Shown here: in pieces, positions 30,841-38,886 of the stretch
Layout of the letters: each line of letters starts with the position of its first letter
Position numbering within the stretch: position 1 is the first letter of the stretch
Assembly (NCBI GenBank): GCA_963735455.1
Contig: CAVTKZ010000002.1
Span: forward strand, 496,001 to 560,000
Reading direction: 5' to 3'
DNA: 64,000 nucleotides
Origin: Palsa-1033 sp963735455
GTDB taxonomy: Bacteria > Chloroflexota > Limnocylindria > Limnocylindrales > CSP1-4
Position numbers and translations under genes: made by a program
Notes under the pieces: model-generated
The model's input: only the letters and a program-made list of their open reading frames with translations
Database searches by the model: none
What the model was told of the DNA's origin: nothing

Positions 30841-31806
30841 TCAGCCGGCGACCGGGGCCAGGCCGGCGGCAAAGGCCAGCACGCGTTCGGCGACCCGGGC
30901 CCGGCCCGGATCGTCGGCCATGATCGTGTCGGCGACCAGCGCTCGGAGCCCGAGTGCCTCGACCGCCGGAACGAGGCTGGCGTCGACCGGGTCCAGGACG
31001 AAGCCGGTGGCCAGGCCCGCGTACAGGCGGGCCACCCCGAGCGCGCTCGACTCGTGGCCGAGCGAGGCGAGCATCCGGTCGGCGGGACCCTTGAGCGCCC
31101 GCCCGCCGATGATCCCTGAGACGGCAACCACCGGCGTGCCCCGGGCCCGGGCTCGCTCGATCGCCGAGCGCAGGCCGGCCAGGGCCAGGATCGGGCCGAC
31201 CGAGACGATCGGATTGGAGGGCGCGATCACGATCAGTGCGGCGGCCTCGATCACGCGCTCCACCTCGGCCGTCGGCCGGGCCGCGTCGATGCCCCGGAAG
31301 CGGACCTCGAGCACCTCCGGCTCCTGGCGCCGCCGGACGAAGTAGTCCTGGAACTCGAGCCAGCCATCGGGCGTGCGAACCTCGGTCCGGACCGGATCGT
31401 CGGACATGGCCAGGATCGTCGCCGCCAATCCCAGTGAGCGCTGCAGGCCCAGGTTGACGTCGGTCAGCCGGGCTCCGGCCCGGAGCCGGGCCGTGCGCAC
31501 GATGTGCGCGGCCAGGTCGCGGTCGCCCAGCCCGAACCAGGTCTCCTCGCCGTAGGCGCCGAGCTGGGCCATCGTCGCCGACGTGTCGCCGGCGATCCCC
31601 CAGCCGAGCGGGCCCTCGATCCCGGCCAGGGTGTAGAGGACCGTGTCGTGATCGGGGCACACGAGCAGGCCGTGGCGCTCGACGTCATCGGCCGTGTTGA
31701 CGATCACGGTCAGGTCGGCGCCCAGGACTGCCTGCAGGCCGCGTGCCAGGCGGGCCCCGCCGACGCCGCCGGCCAGCTCGACGACCGGTCGGGCGGCAAG
31801 GGTCAC
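30841..31806 (-). CDS. cofD: 2-phospho-L-lactate (or enolpyruvyl) transferase
   Basis: 321 residues. Transfers the phospho-three-carbon unit from the CofC product to the deazaflavin Fo. GGVGGARLARGLQAVLG at the N-terminus, VNTADDVERHGLLVCPDHDT, and IVIAPSNPIVSVGPIL are family hallmarks. The ATG overlaps the stop of the upstream LLM enzyme (ATGA). The Fo synthase genes (cofG/cofH or fbiC) are not in the window. Confidence 0.94.
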   Translation of the reverse strand: MTLAARPVVELAGGVGGARLARGLQAVLGADLTVIVNTADDVERHGLLVCPDHDTVLYTLAGIEGPLGWGIAGDTSATMAQLGAYGEETWFGLGDRDLAAHIVRTARLRAGARLTDVNLGLQRSLGLAATILAMSDDPVRTEVRTPDGWLEFQDYFVRRRQEPEVLEVRFRGIDAARPTAEVERVIEAAALIVIAPSNPIVSVGPILALAGLRSAIERARARGTPVVAVSGIIGGRALKGPADRMLASLGHESSALGVARLYAGLATGFVLDPVDASLVPAVEALGLRALVADTIMADDPGRARVAERVLAFAAGLAPVAG

Positions 31807-32747
31807 GGCAGGGCGTCGAGCGCGGCGCGGACCTCGCCGATCCGCTCGATCGTCTCCGCGTCGAACGGGGCCGGCAAGCGGACCACGACCTCGACCATGC
31901 CCAGGTCGCGATAGGGCCGCAGCCGCTCGGCGATGGCCCCCGGCGAGCCGAGCAGGTTCGGGATGTCGCCGAGGGACTCGATCTGGTTATGCTCGAGGAG
32001 CGCCGCCAGGGCACGCTCGGCAGCGGCCGGCTCGTCGCGGATGATGATTGGGAAGCTGACCGTCCGCTCGATCAGGGCCGGGTCGCGACCGACCGCCGAA
32101 CAGTGGGCGACGAGGATGGCGTCCTTCGCGGCGAACTCCTCGGGCGAGCCGCTCGTGTTCCAGGCATCGGCGTAGCTGGCCACCGTGCGCAGCGTCTTCC
32201 TGGGCCCCGACCCGCCGATCAGGATCGGCAGCCGGGCCTGGATCGGCAGCGGGGCATGGACCGCGTCCTTGAACGTGTAGAAGCGGCCGGCGTGGTCGAT
32301 CGTCTCGCCGTCGAGCAGCCGCCGGATGAGCATCACCGCCTCGTCGAGGCGATCGAGGCGCTCGCCGAAGCCGGACCCGAAATCGATCCCGTGGGCCTCG
32401 TGCTCGCGTTCGAACCAGGCGCCGCCGATGGCCAGGATCGCCCGGCCGTTGCTGATGTGGTCAAGGGTGGCGGCCAGCTTGGCCGTATGGCCCGGGTTGC
32501 GGAACGTGTTGGCCCCGACCATCAGCCCGATCCGGACCCGGCTGGTCAGGGCGGCCCACGCCGCGAGGACCGCCCAGCCCTCGAAGATCGGTTGGCGCCA
32601 GGGCCCCTGGATCGCCATCAGGTGGTCCCAGGTGTAGACCGCATCCCAGCCGGCCCGTTCGGCGTTCAGGGCGACATCGCGCAGGCCCGGCCAGTCGGTC
32701 GCCTGCGACCAGGGCTGGGCGCCGAAGCGCATCGACGGCCCACTCAC
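31803..32747 (-). CDS. F420-dependent LLM-class oxidoreductase
   Basis: 314 residues. The luciferase-like barrel is marked by ERAGWDAVYTWDHLMAIQG, SRVRIGLMVGANTFRNPG, ILAIGGAWFEREHEAHG and LPILIGGSGPRKTLRTVA. It is related to, but clearly distinct from, the two other LLM enzymes of this block. The GTG at 32747 overlaps the preceding stop (GTGA) and is preferred; an ATG five codons in is the alternative. Substrate unknown. Confidence 0.85.
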   Translation of the reverse strand: MSGPSMRFGAQPWSQATDWPGLRDVALNAERAGWDAVYTWDHLMAIQGPWRQPIFEGWAVLAAWAALTSRVRIGLMVGANTFRNPGHTAKLAATLDHISNGRAILAIGGAWFEREHEAHGIDFGSGFGERLDRLDEAVMLIRRLLDGETIDHAGRFYTFKDAVHAPLPIQARLPILIGGSGPRKTLRTVASYADAWNTSGSPEEFAAKDAILVAHCSAVGRDPALIERTVSFPIIIRDEPAAAERALAALLEHNQIESLGDIPNLLGSPGAIAERLRPYRDLGMVEVVVRLPAPFDAETIERIGEVRAALDALP

Positions 32748-33733
32748 GAGTGGAGCTTGGGCAGCACGTCCCGGCCGAAGACCTCGATCCACTCGGCCTG
32801 GTTGCGGCCGACGTTGTGGAGGTAGACCTGGTGGAAGCCCATGTCCAGGAACTTCTGGATCTCGGCCCGATGGCGCTCGGGGTCCGAGCTGATCAGCATC
32901 CGCCCGGCGAAGTCCTCGGGCCGGACGAGCTTGGCCATCTGCTCCAGGTCATGCGGGCTGCGGATGTCCTGCTTGGGGAACTTCATCCCGCCGTTCGGCC
33001 ACTCGGTCATCGCGTTGGCCAGGGCCTCCTCGTCGGTCGGCGCCCAGGACAGGTGGAGCTGCAGGATGAACTGGAACTTCGAGGGGTCATTGCCCGCCTC
33101 GCGGCAGCCTTCGCGGCACTTCTCGAAGATCATCTCGAGCTTGCTCTCGGGTGCGCCCACCGTGATCAGCCCATTGGCCACGGCGCCGGTCTTCTTCGCG
33201 GTGATCGGCCCAGCCGTCGCGATGTAGATCGGTGGTGCCTCCGCCGGCATCGTCCACAGGCGGGTCGTCTCCATCTTGTAGAACGGCCCGCTGTGCTTGA
33301 CGTCCTTGCCCGTGAACAGCTTGCGGATGATCTCGATCGCCTCGAACATCCGGGCGATCCGCTCCGGCGTCTCCGGCCAGTAGCCGCCCAGGACGTGCTC
33401 GTTGAGGGCCTCGCCCGAGCCCAGGCCCAGCCAGTGCCGGCCGGGATACATCGCGGCCAGGGTCGCCGACGCCTGGGCCACGATCGCCGGGTGCATCCGG
33501 AAGGAGGGGCAGGTCACGCCCGGTCCGAGGTCGCCCGTGGTCCGCTCGCCGATCGCGGTGAGGACGTTCCAGACGAAGGCGGCCTGGCCCTGCTGGGGGA
33601 CCCACGGTTGGAAGTGGTCGGCGGCCATCACCCCGTCGAAGCCGGCCGCCTCGGCGGCCGCCGAGTAGCCGACGACCTCCTGTGGGCGGAACTGCTCGAG
33701 CATCGCCGCGTAGCCGATCTTCGCCTGGGCCAT
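32744..33733 (-). CDS. F420-dependent G6P-dehydrogenase-family enzyme
   Basis: 329 residues. It belongs to the branch around mycobacterial FGD1. The residues that line the F420/G6P site there are visible: the active-site His and Trp in AADHFQPWVPQQ and the catalytic Glu in LGLGSGEALNEHVLGGYWPE. It may therefore regenerate reduced F420 from glucose 6-phosphate or a related sugar. The family also contains hydroxymycolate and other dehydrogenases, so the substrate is tentative. It lies 4 bp downstream of the PPOX gene and overlaps the next LLM gene. Confidence 0.85.
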   Translation of the reverse strand: MAQAKIGYAAMLEQFRPQEVVGYSAAAEAAGFDGVMAADHFQPWVPQQGQAAFVWNVLTAIGERTTGDLGPGVTCPSFRMHPAIVAQASATLAAMYPGRHWLGLGSGEALNEHVLGGYWPETPERIARMFEAIEIIRKLFTGKDVKHSGPFYKMETTRLWTMPAEAPPIYIATAGPITAKKTGAVANGLITVGAPESKLEMIFEKCREGCREAGNDPSKFQFILQLHLSWAPTDEEALANAMTEWPNGGMKFPKQDIRSPHDLEQMAKLVRPEDFAGRMLISSDPERHRAEIQKFLDMGFHQVYLHNVGRNQAEWIEVFGRDVLPKLHS

Positions 33734-33737
33734 CCCG

Positions 33738-34184
33738 TCAGTCCTCGTGGTAGTAGAGCTTGCTGCTGGCCAGCGACAGGCGGAAGCTCACCCGTTGCTG
33801 CAGCTCGAAGCGGCCGTGGATCAGGTCTTCGGCAACCTGCGGCTCGGCGGCGTGGTAGTGGCGGGCGCTGATCGCCGCGTCGGCCTGGGCGATCGCCCCT
33901 CCGTCGACCCGCTCGACCGTGCCCCGGACCGACATCCAGCGGTAGCCGTCCTCGACCGACAGGCTCAGCCGGTGGTCCCGCTGGAGGTTCGTGACCCACA
34001 CTCGACCGGCAGCCCCATTGAGCACGATGGTGTCGCCTTCGAGGATGTACCAGATCACGGTCTGGTGCGGGCTGCCATCGGCGCTGATCGTTGCCAGGCT
34101 GGCGAAACGGAGACCGTCGGCGAACAGCGCGAGGGCGATCTCGCGCGAGTCGGAGGTCCCGTTCGGGCTGGGGGCTTGGGCCAT
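33738..34184 (-). CDS. PPOX-class F420-dependent oxidoreductase
   Basis: 148 residues, split beta-barrel flavin/deazaflavin-binding domain of the pyridoxamine-phosphate-oxidase superfamily. FASLATISADGSPHQTVIWY is the opening of the barrel and RDHRLSLSVEDGYRWMSVRG the central strands. Lack of the PNPOx-specific C-terminus and the F420 neighbourhood point to the F420-binding branch. It is the first gene of the F420 block; its ATG follows a TACCAT hexamer by 6 nt. Confidence 0.85.
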   Translation of the reverse strand: MAQAPSPNGTSDSREIALALFADGLRFASLATISADGSPHQTVIWYILEGDTIVLNGAAGRVWVTNLQRDHRLSLSVEDGYRWMSVRGTVERVDGGAIAQADAAISARHYHAAEPQVAEDLIHGRFELQQRVSFRLSLASSKLYYHED

Positions 34185-34190
34185 GCCCCG

Positions 34191-34196
34191 ATGGTA
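34191..34196 (-). promoter_or_regulatory. -10 element, leaderless promoter of the F420 block
   Basis: Minus-strand TACCAT, 6 nt, then the ATG at 34184. Likely start of the long PPOX-LLM-cof transcript. Confidence 0.55.
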
Positions 34197-34279
34197 GTCG
34201 AAGGGACGATCGGGAGCCGGTGGCCGTCGACAGCCATTCCGCTGGGGCGCTTTCCGGGCGGACTGTCAAACTGGCCGGC

Positions 34280-35272
34280 ATGCCGCCGGACCGCCAGGTG
34301 TCGCTTCATCGCGCGCTCCTGCCCCTCCGCTTCTTCGTCGGCGCGACGTTCCTGTTCGCCGGGATCGACAAGCTCCTCGATCCGGCCTTCCTGCGGGTCG
34401 CGGGCCCGGGTTCGATCGGCGAGCAGCTGGCGACTTATGCCCGGCTGTCACCCCTCGCGCCGCTGATCTCGGCGGTGGCCCTGCCCGCGCCGGTCCTGAC
34501 CGGGATCATCGTGGCCGGCCTCGAGATCGCCGCCGGGCTGGGTCTCCTGACCGGCCTCGTCTACCGGCTGAGCACCGTCATTGGAAGCCTGCTGTCGCTG
34601 GCCTTCTTCCTGACCGCCTCGTGGACGGTCCGGCCGTACTACCTCGGGCCGGACCTGCCCTACCTGGCCGGCTGGATCACCCTCGGCCTGGCCGGCCACG
34701 GCGGCCTGTACGTCGTCGGCGACGGCATCGAGCGGGCGTTCAGCCTGCCGCCGGCGGCGCCCGATGGCGGCCCGGCCGACGAAGCCCGGCGAGGGCTGCT
34801 CCAGCTGATCGTGCTGGCGGCGGGCTCCCTGAGCGTGGCCGGCATATCGGGCATGCTCAGCGCCCTCGGGCCGGCCTTTGCCTCCGAGCCCGAGCCCGAG
34901 CCGTCGCCGGCCGACGGTTCGGCGCCCCCGTCGGGCGGGCCGGGCGGCAGCCTGGCGCCGGGCATCATCGGCACGGTCGCGGCTGTCAAGGCGGCCCGCT
35001 CACGGGTCTTCACCGACCCGACGTCAGGCGACCCGGCGGTCCTCGTCGCCCTGCCCGACGGGACGATCGTGGCCTACGACGCGATCTGCACCCACGCCGG
35101 CTGCACCGTGAACTTCGACCGGCTGTCGGGCAACCTGCTGTGCCCCTGCCACGGCGCGATCTTCGACCCGGCCCACGCCGGGCGGGTGGTCGACGGCCCG
35201 ACCGATGAGCCGCTCGTGGCCCTGCCGATCCGGATCGACCCGGCGAGCGGGGCGATCAGCCTGGCCGGCTAG
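34280..35272 (+). CDS. DoxX-like membrane domain fused to a Rieske [2Fe-2S] domain
   Basis: 330 residues. Residues 1-155 form a four-helix DoxX/DoxD domain (ALLPLRFFVGATFLFAGIDK, VLTGIIVAGLEIAAGLGLLT, VIGSLLSLAFFLTASW, LAGWITLGLAGHGGLYVVGDG). A fifth helix (LLQLIVLAAGSLSVAGISGM) and a Pro/Gly-rich linker follow. The C-terminal 95 residues are a Rieske domain with both cluster motifs: CTHAGC and CPCHG. DoxD is a subunit of thiosulfate:quinone oxidoreductase in archaea, and Rieske domains pass electrons to quinone partners, so an electron-transfer role at the membrane is likely. The Rieske side probably faces outside. Its last 4 bp overlap the convergent EAL gene. Confidence 0.87.
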   Translation: MPPDRQVSLHRALLPLRFFVGATFLFAGIDKLLDPAFLRVAGPGSIGEQLATYARLSPLAPLISAVALPAPVLTGIIVAGLEIAAGLGLLTGLVYRLSTVIGSLLSLAFFLTASWTVRPYYLGPDLPYLAGWITLGLAGHGGLYVVGDGIERAFSLPPAAPDGGPADEARRGLLQLIVLAAGSLSVAGISGMLSALGPAFASEPEPEPSPADGSAPPSGGPGGSLAPGIIGTVAAVKAARSRVFTDPTSGDPAVLVALPDGTIVAYDAICTHAGCTVNFDRLSGNLLCPCHGAIFDPAHAGRVVDGPTDEPLVALPIRIDPASGAISLAG

Positions 35273-36411
35273 ATCCGGGGGACGGCGATCGGGCGGACCC
35301 GCCGGGCGCGCGACGCGGGCCGGGGCTGGAGCGAGCGTGGCGCCTGCGGATTCAGGTTCGGCCGGCCGAGGAGATAGCCTTGCCCGAACTCGACGCCCAA
35401 TGCGCGCAGGGTCTCGAGCTCGCGATGCGTCTCGATCCCCTCGGCGACCAGGCGTGCCTGGATTCGCCGGCCGAAGGACACGAAGGCTTCGACCAGGGCC
35501 TTCTTGGCGTCGTTGGTGGCGCAGCCGTGGACGATCTCCCGGTCGATCTTGATGATTGTCGGCCGCAGGGCGGCGATCAGGGTGAAGCTGGCATAGCCGG
35601 CGCCGGCGTCGTCGATCGCAAAGCCGAAGCCGAGCTTGCGCAGCGCCTTGACCTGGCGCTGGAGCGGGACGATGTCGTGGACCGCCTGCTGCTCGGTGCA
35701 CTCGAGGGTGACCTGGCGCGGGTCGATCCCGGCGGTGCGCACCATCTGGGCCACTGCCTTGGCCTCGAAGTGCGGATCGAGCAGGCTGGCCGGGGTGGTG
35801 TTGATGGCCACTGCGAAGTGGATCCCGTCGGGCACGGCATTGGTCGCGACAAGAGCCCCGATCCGATCGAGGATCACCCGCACGATGAACGTGTCGAGCT
35901 CGATCTCCCGGCCGGTCGCGATGGCCGCTTCGACGACCGCGCTGATCGAGGCCGGGTGGCGGGGCATGTTCGGCCGGAACAGGCACTCGTACTCGTGCAG
36001 CTCGCCGGTAGCCAGCTCGACGATCGGCTGGAAGTGGACGTCATGGGTCCGGATCGCGAAGAACAGGTCGAGCATCTTCGACTGGATCGCCTGGACGGTC
36101 TGGCTCATCCCGATCCGGTCGGCGATGCCCGACAGCTGGACGGCGGCCGTCAGCGCATGCAGGTACTTCTCCGATTCGGGCAGGGTCGGATCGACGGCAA
36201 CAAGGCCGTAGTCCGGTCCGCCGCTGGGTCCCGCGACCTCGGCGGCGAGGCTTTCGGGCAGCGACTCGGCCGGTGCGATCAGGCATGCCCCGGCCGGCAG
36301 CTCGAGCAGCCGGCCATCCGGAACGCGCTCCTGGAGGCGGTGCAGGAAGCGGATGTCCCGCGACCAGATCAGCCGCTCGTCACCCCGACGCTGATTAGCG
36401 AAAAAGCGCAC
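35269..36411 (-). CDS. EAL-domain cyclic-di-GMP phosphodiesterase
   Basis: 380 residues. The C-terminal EAL domain (about 125-355) keeps the catalytic set: Glu in YECLFR, Asn in AINTTPASLL, Glu in LECTEQQAV, the Asp pair in IDDAGAGYASF, Lys in IIKIDREIV, Glu in EGIET and Gln in GQGYLLGRP. The usual EAL triplet reads ECL. Hydrolysis of c-di-GMP is therefore plausible. The first 120 residues are an unrecognised, probably sensory region, and there is no GGDEF domain. The GTG start has AGGA about 6 nt upstream and a palindromic site just before it. Confidence 0.9.
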   Translation of the reverse strand: MRFFANQRRGDERLIWSRDIRFLHRLQERVPDGRLLELPAGACLIAPAESLPESLAAEVAGPSGGPDYGLVAVDPTLPESEKYLHALTAAVQLSGIADRIGMSQTVQAIQSKMLDLFFAIRTHDVHFQPIVELATGELHEYECLFRPNMPRHPASISAVVEAAIATGREIELDTFIVRVILDRIGALVATNAVPDGIHFAVAINTTPASLLDPHFEAKAVAQMVRTAGIDPRQVTLECTEQQAVHDIVPLQRQVKALRKLGFGFAIDDAGAGYASFTLIAALRPTIIKIDREIVHGCATNDAKKALVEAFVSFGRRIQARLVAEGIETHRELETLRALGVEFGQGYLLGRPNLNPQAPRSLQPRPASRARRVRPIAVPRI

Positions 36412-36422
36412 AGCCCGTCCTG

Positions 36423-36441
36423 GAATCAGGCGATTCGAATC
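36423..36441. promoter_or_regulatory. palindromic operator-like site upstream of the EAL gene
   Basis: GAATC-AGGC-GATTC followed directly by a third GAATC, 12-30 nt before the EAL start codon, so it overlaps the expected promoter. Binding protein unknown. Confidence 0.35.
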
Positions 36442-36564
36442 GGCCGCAGGCCGGCCGCCCCCCGCGAGCTCGCGGGCACGGCCATGATGCGCCCGCGCAC
36501 CATCGACTGCGGATGCGCCAGCCGTACTATCCCGACCGCAGCCGATCGTCCTGGTGGCAGCCGA

Positions 36565-37320
36565 TCAGGCGATCCGCTCACCCGCCCGGATCGGGATGTC
36601 GAGCCGGTTCTCGGGCGGCGCCAGCGGGCAGGCCCAGCGCGGATCGAAGGCACATGACGGCTGATAGGCGAAGTTGAAGTCCAGGATCAGGCTGCCTCGC
36701 TGCGGGTCGCCGCCCAGGTCCGCGCTCTTCGCCCCATCGAGCAGGTAGCGCCCGGCGGCGTACGTCTCGGTGCCGCTCGTGGCGTCGCGGAAGGGCAGGA
36801 ACAGGCCGCCCGAGTAGCCCTCCATCCAGAACAGCGACAGCGCCCGCGGGCCGTGCTCGGCAAACGGAATCTCGACCGCGCCGATTCGCCGGAAGGAGAG
36901 CGTGTCGGCGCCACTGTTGGGCAGGCTGAGCGGTGCCGCCAGGGGCGCGCCAAGGGGCGTCGAGCTGCCTGGAGCCTCGAGCGGAGCGGCGCCGACCTCG
37001 GGAGCCGGGGCGAGGGGGGTCACGCCGGCCGGCGCGAGCGGCGAGGCGCCAGCCGGCCCGGTCGGGGGAGCGGTGCTGACCACGACCTCGAAGCGCAGGG
37101 TCGGGTCGTACTCGAAGTGCCGGGCGCTGAAGTCGCGCCGCTTGGCGGCAGGCACGGGGCTCATCGGATGGTCGCGAAAGAGCCGTTCCCGCTCCGCGCG
37201 CCAGACGGTCAGCGCCGCGAAGACGTCGCCCGCCGCGAGCCGCCGGACCTCGGCGTACAGGTCGGCCACCTGCCGCCGCCAGTCGGCCAGCTGCAGCTCG
37301 TCGCCCGGGTCAACGCTCAC
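36565..37320 (-). CDS. DUF1684-family protein with Pro/Ala insert
   Basis: 251 residues. DUF1684 is recognised from WRAERERLFRDHPMSP near the N-terminus and the C-terminal block GRYLLDG, LDFNFAYQPSCAFDPRWACP and LAPPENRLDIPI. The function of the family is unknown. Between the two conserved halves (residues about 85-130) lies a low-complexity run with repeated PLAPA, PLEAP and PLGAP units, absent from typical members. The GTG at 37320 is chosen because a GATACT hexamer lies 6 nt upstream. It is divergent from the MTA phosphorylase gene. Confidence 0.78.
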   Translation of the reverse strand: MSVDPGDELQLADWRRQVADLYAEVRRLAAGDVFAALTVWRAERERLFRDHPMSPVPAAKRRDFSARHFEYDPTLRFEVVVSTAPPTGPAGASPLAPAGVTPLAPAPEVGAAPLEAPGSSTPLGAPLAAPLSLPNSGADTLSFRRIGAVEIPFAEHGPRALSLFWMEGYSGGLFLPFRDATSGTETYAAGRYLLDGAKSADLGGDPQRGSLILDFNFAYQPSCAFDPRWACPLAPPENRLDIPIRAGERIA

Positions 37321-37326
37321 GGCTCG

Positions 37327-37332
37327 AGTATC
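37327..37332 (-). promoter_or_regulatory. -10 element, leaderless promoter of the DUF1684 gene
   Basis: Minus-strand GATACT, 6 nt, then GTG at 37320. Match to TATAAT is 4 of 6. Confidence 0.4.
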
Positions 37333-37435
37333 GGCGCTGGCTCGGGGCTCGTCCAGCGCAGGCAGCCGCACGCCACCGGCAGCGGCATTCGTCGGCAGTG
37401 CGCCGGTCGGAGGTCGGGCAGCGAGCCTCCGGGGC

Positions 37436-37441
37436 TAGAAT
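37436..37441 (+). promoter_or_regulatory. -10 element of mtnP
   Basis: Plus-strand TAGAAT. It implies a leader of about 40 nt with a GAGGGAG ribosome-binding site 5 nt before the GTG, so this gene is not leaderless. Confidence 0.45.
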
Positions 37442-37489
37442 CCGCCCGACGTGGAGCGTTGATATCGACCAGGAACAGAGGGAGTCGGC

Positions 37490-38342
37490 GTGGCTGACAG
37501 GGCGGAGATCGGGGTGTTCGGCGGCTCGGGGTTCTATTCGCTGCTCGACGATGTGCGCGAGATCAAGGTCGACACGCCGTACGGGCCGCCGTCGGACAGC
37601 TTCTTCCTGGCCGATGTCGCCGGCCGCTCGGTCGCCTTCCTGCCCCGCCATGGCCGACGCCACACCCTGCCGCCGCACAAGGTCAACTACCGGGCCAACG
37701 TCTGGGCAATGCGCGCCCTGGGGGTCCGGGCGGTGATCAGCCCGTGCGCCGCGGGCTCGCTCCAGAAGTCGGTCGAACCGGGCCATTTCGTCGTCTGCGA
37801 CCAGTTCGTGGACCGGACCAGCGGCCGGGCCGACACGTTCTTCGACGGCCCGATCGTCAGCCACGTCAGCTCGGCCGAGATCTACGATCCCGAGCTGCGC
37901 CGGATCGCGATCGAGGTGATCCGGGAGCACGGGATCACGGTCCACGAGCGGGGCACGGTCGTCGTCATCCAGGGGCCGCGCTTCTCGACCAAGGCCGAAT
38001 CGAAGTGGTTCTCCGATGCCGGCTGGGAGGTGATCAACATGACCCAGTACCCGGAGGCCTACCTGTGCCGGGAGCTGGGCATGGCCGTGGTCAACATCAG
38101 CCTGATCACCGACTACGACGCCGGCGTCCTGGAGGGCACCGAGGCGGTGACGGCCCACGACGTGCTGGAGGTCTTCACGACGAACGCGGCCCGGATCCAG
38201 AAGGTCGTCCTCGAGATGGTCCGGCGCTTCCCGCAGGACCTGGCCGCCCTCGGCGCGCACGAAATCCCTGGCCTTCACCCGCGGCGACGGCCATGCCGCG
38301 GCAGCCGAGGACATCCGGATCTTCGAGACCGAGCTGGGCTGA
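37490..38342 (+). CDS. mtnP: S-methyl-5'-thioadenosine phosphorylase (one frameshift)
   Basis: About 283 residues. Phosphorolysis of methylthioadenosine to adenine and methylthioribose 1-phosphate, for methionine salvage. Landmarks are IGVFGGSGFY, phosphate-binding PRHGRRHTLPPHKVNYRAN, SPCAAGSLQ, the GPRFSTKAES loop and substrate-binding NMTQYPEAYLCRELGM. The frame shifts once near 38260 (one surplus base); beyond it the natural ending KSLAFTRGDGHAAAAEDIRI is read to a TGA at 38340-38342. Without the repair the protein would run on without homology. Confidence 0.91.
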
Positions 38343-38411
38343 GCCGCCGTCCGGCGCCTTCCGGCGCCGGCCAGCGCCGTCGGCCCGGGTTCGTAGGACA
38401 ATCGCCGGACG

Positions 38412-38886
38412 ATGGCCCTCACCCCCAGCTCCGCAAGCCCGCCGACCCACGGCTGTGTCCGCTGTGGGGCGCCGATTCCGATCGCCGACGGGATGTGCGA
38501 GCGGTGCAACCCGCTCGGCCTCAAGCAGCCCGCGGCGTCGCAGGCGCACGGCACGGTCGTCCTGGGGATCGTCGGGGCGGTGATCGTCCTGTTCGTCCTG
38601 GCCAAGATCTCGATCCACGGCGTGGGCCCGTTCCAGGGCGTGGTCGCAGCAGGTCATCTCCGCGCCGCCGGGCCTGGCCGTCACCCTCAGCGTGACCAAC
38701 CAGGGCACGTCGACGGGCAGCACGACCTGCCGGATCTATGACCCGACGATCCAGGGAATCGGGCCCGAATCGACGTATGCCGACAGCCCCCAGGTCCCGC
38801 CCGGCCAGACGATCTCGTTCTCCAAGCAGGTAAGCAGCCTGGGCAGCGTCGTCCGGCCGCTCGCCGTCTCCTGCAGCAACCCCTGA
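38412..38886 (+). CDS. zinc-ribbon membrane protein (one frameshift)
   Basis: About 157 residues. An N-terminal zinc ribbon (CVRCGAPIPIADGMCERC) is followed by one membrane helix (GTVVLGIVGAVIVLFVLAKI). After a one-base shift near 38640 comes an extracellular beta-rich domain (GLAVTLSVTNQGTSTGSTTC to SSLGSVVRPLAVSC), which looks like a small immunoglobulin-type or FxLYD-like fold. Function unknown. The stop TGA overlaps the likely CTG start of the next gene. Confidence 0.7.

Noticed and set aside
34091..34279. Longer N-terminus of the DoxX-Rieske protein
   Set aside because: The extra frame runs antisense over the PPOX gene and its promoter, is Arg/Gly-rich, and precedes an ATG directly before the first membrane helix.
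37744..38583. Separate gene overlapping mtnP on the same strand
   Set aside because: Its product is low-complexity and only mirrors mtnP codons; the true 3' end of mtnP is read in another frame to 38342.
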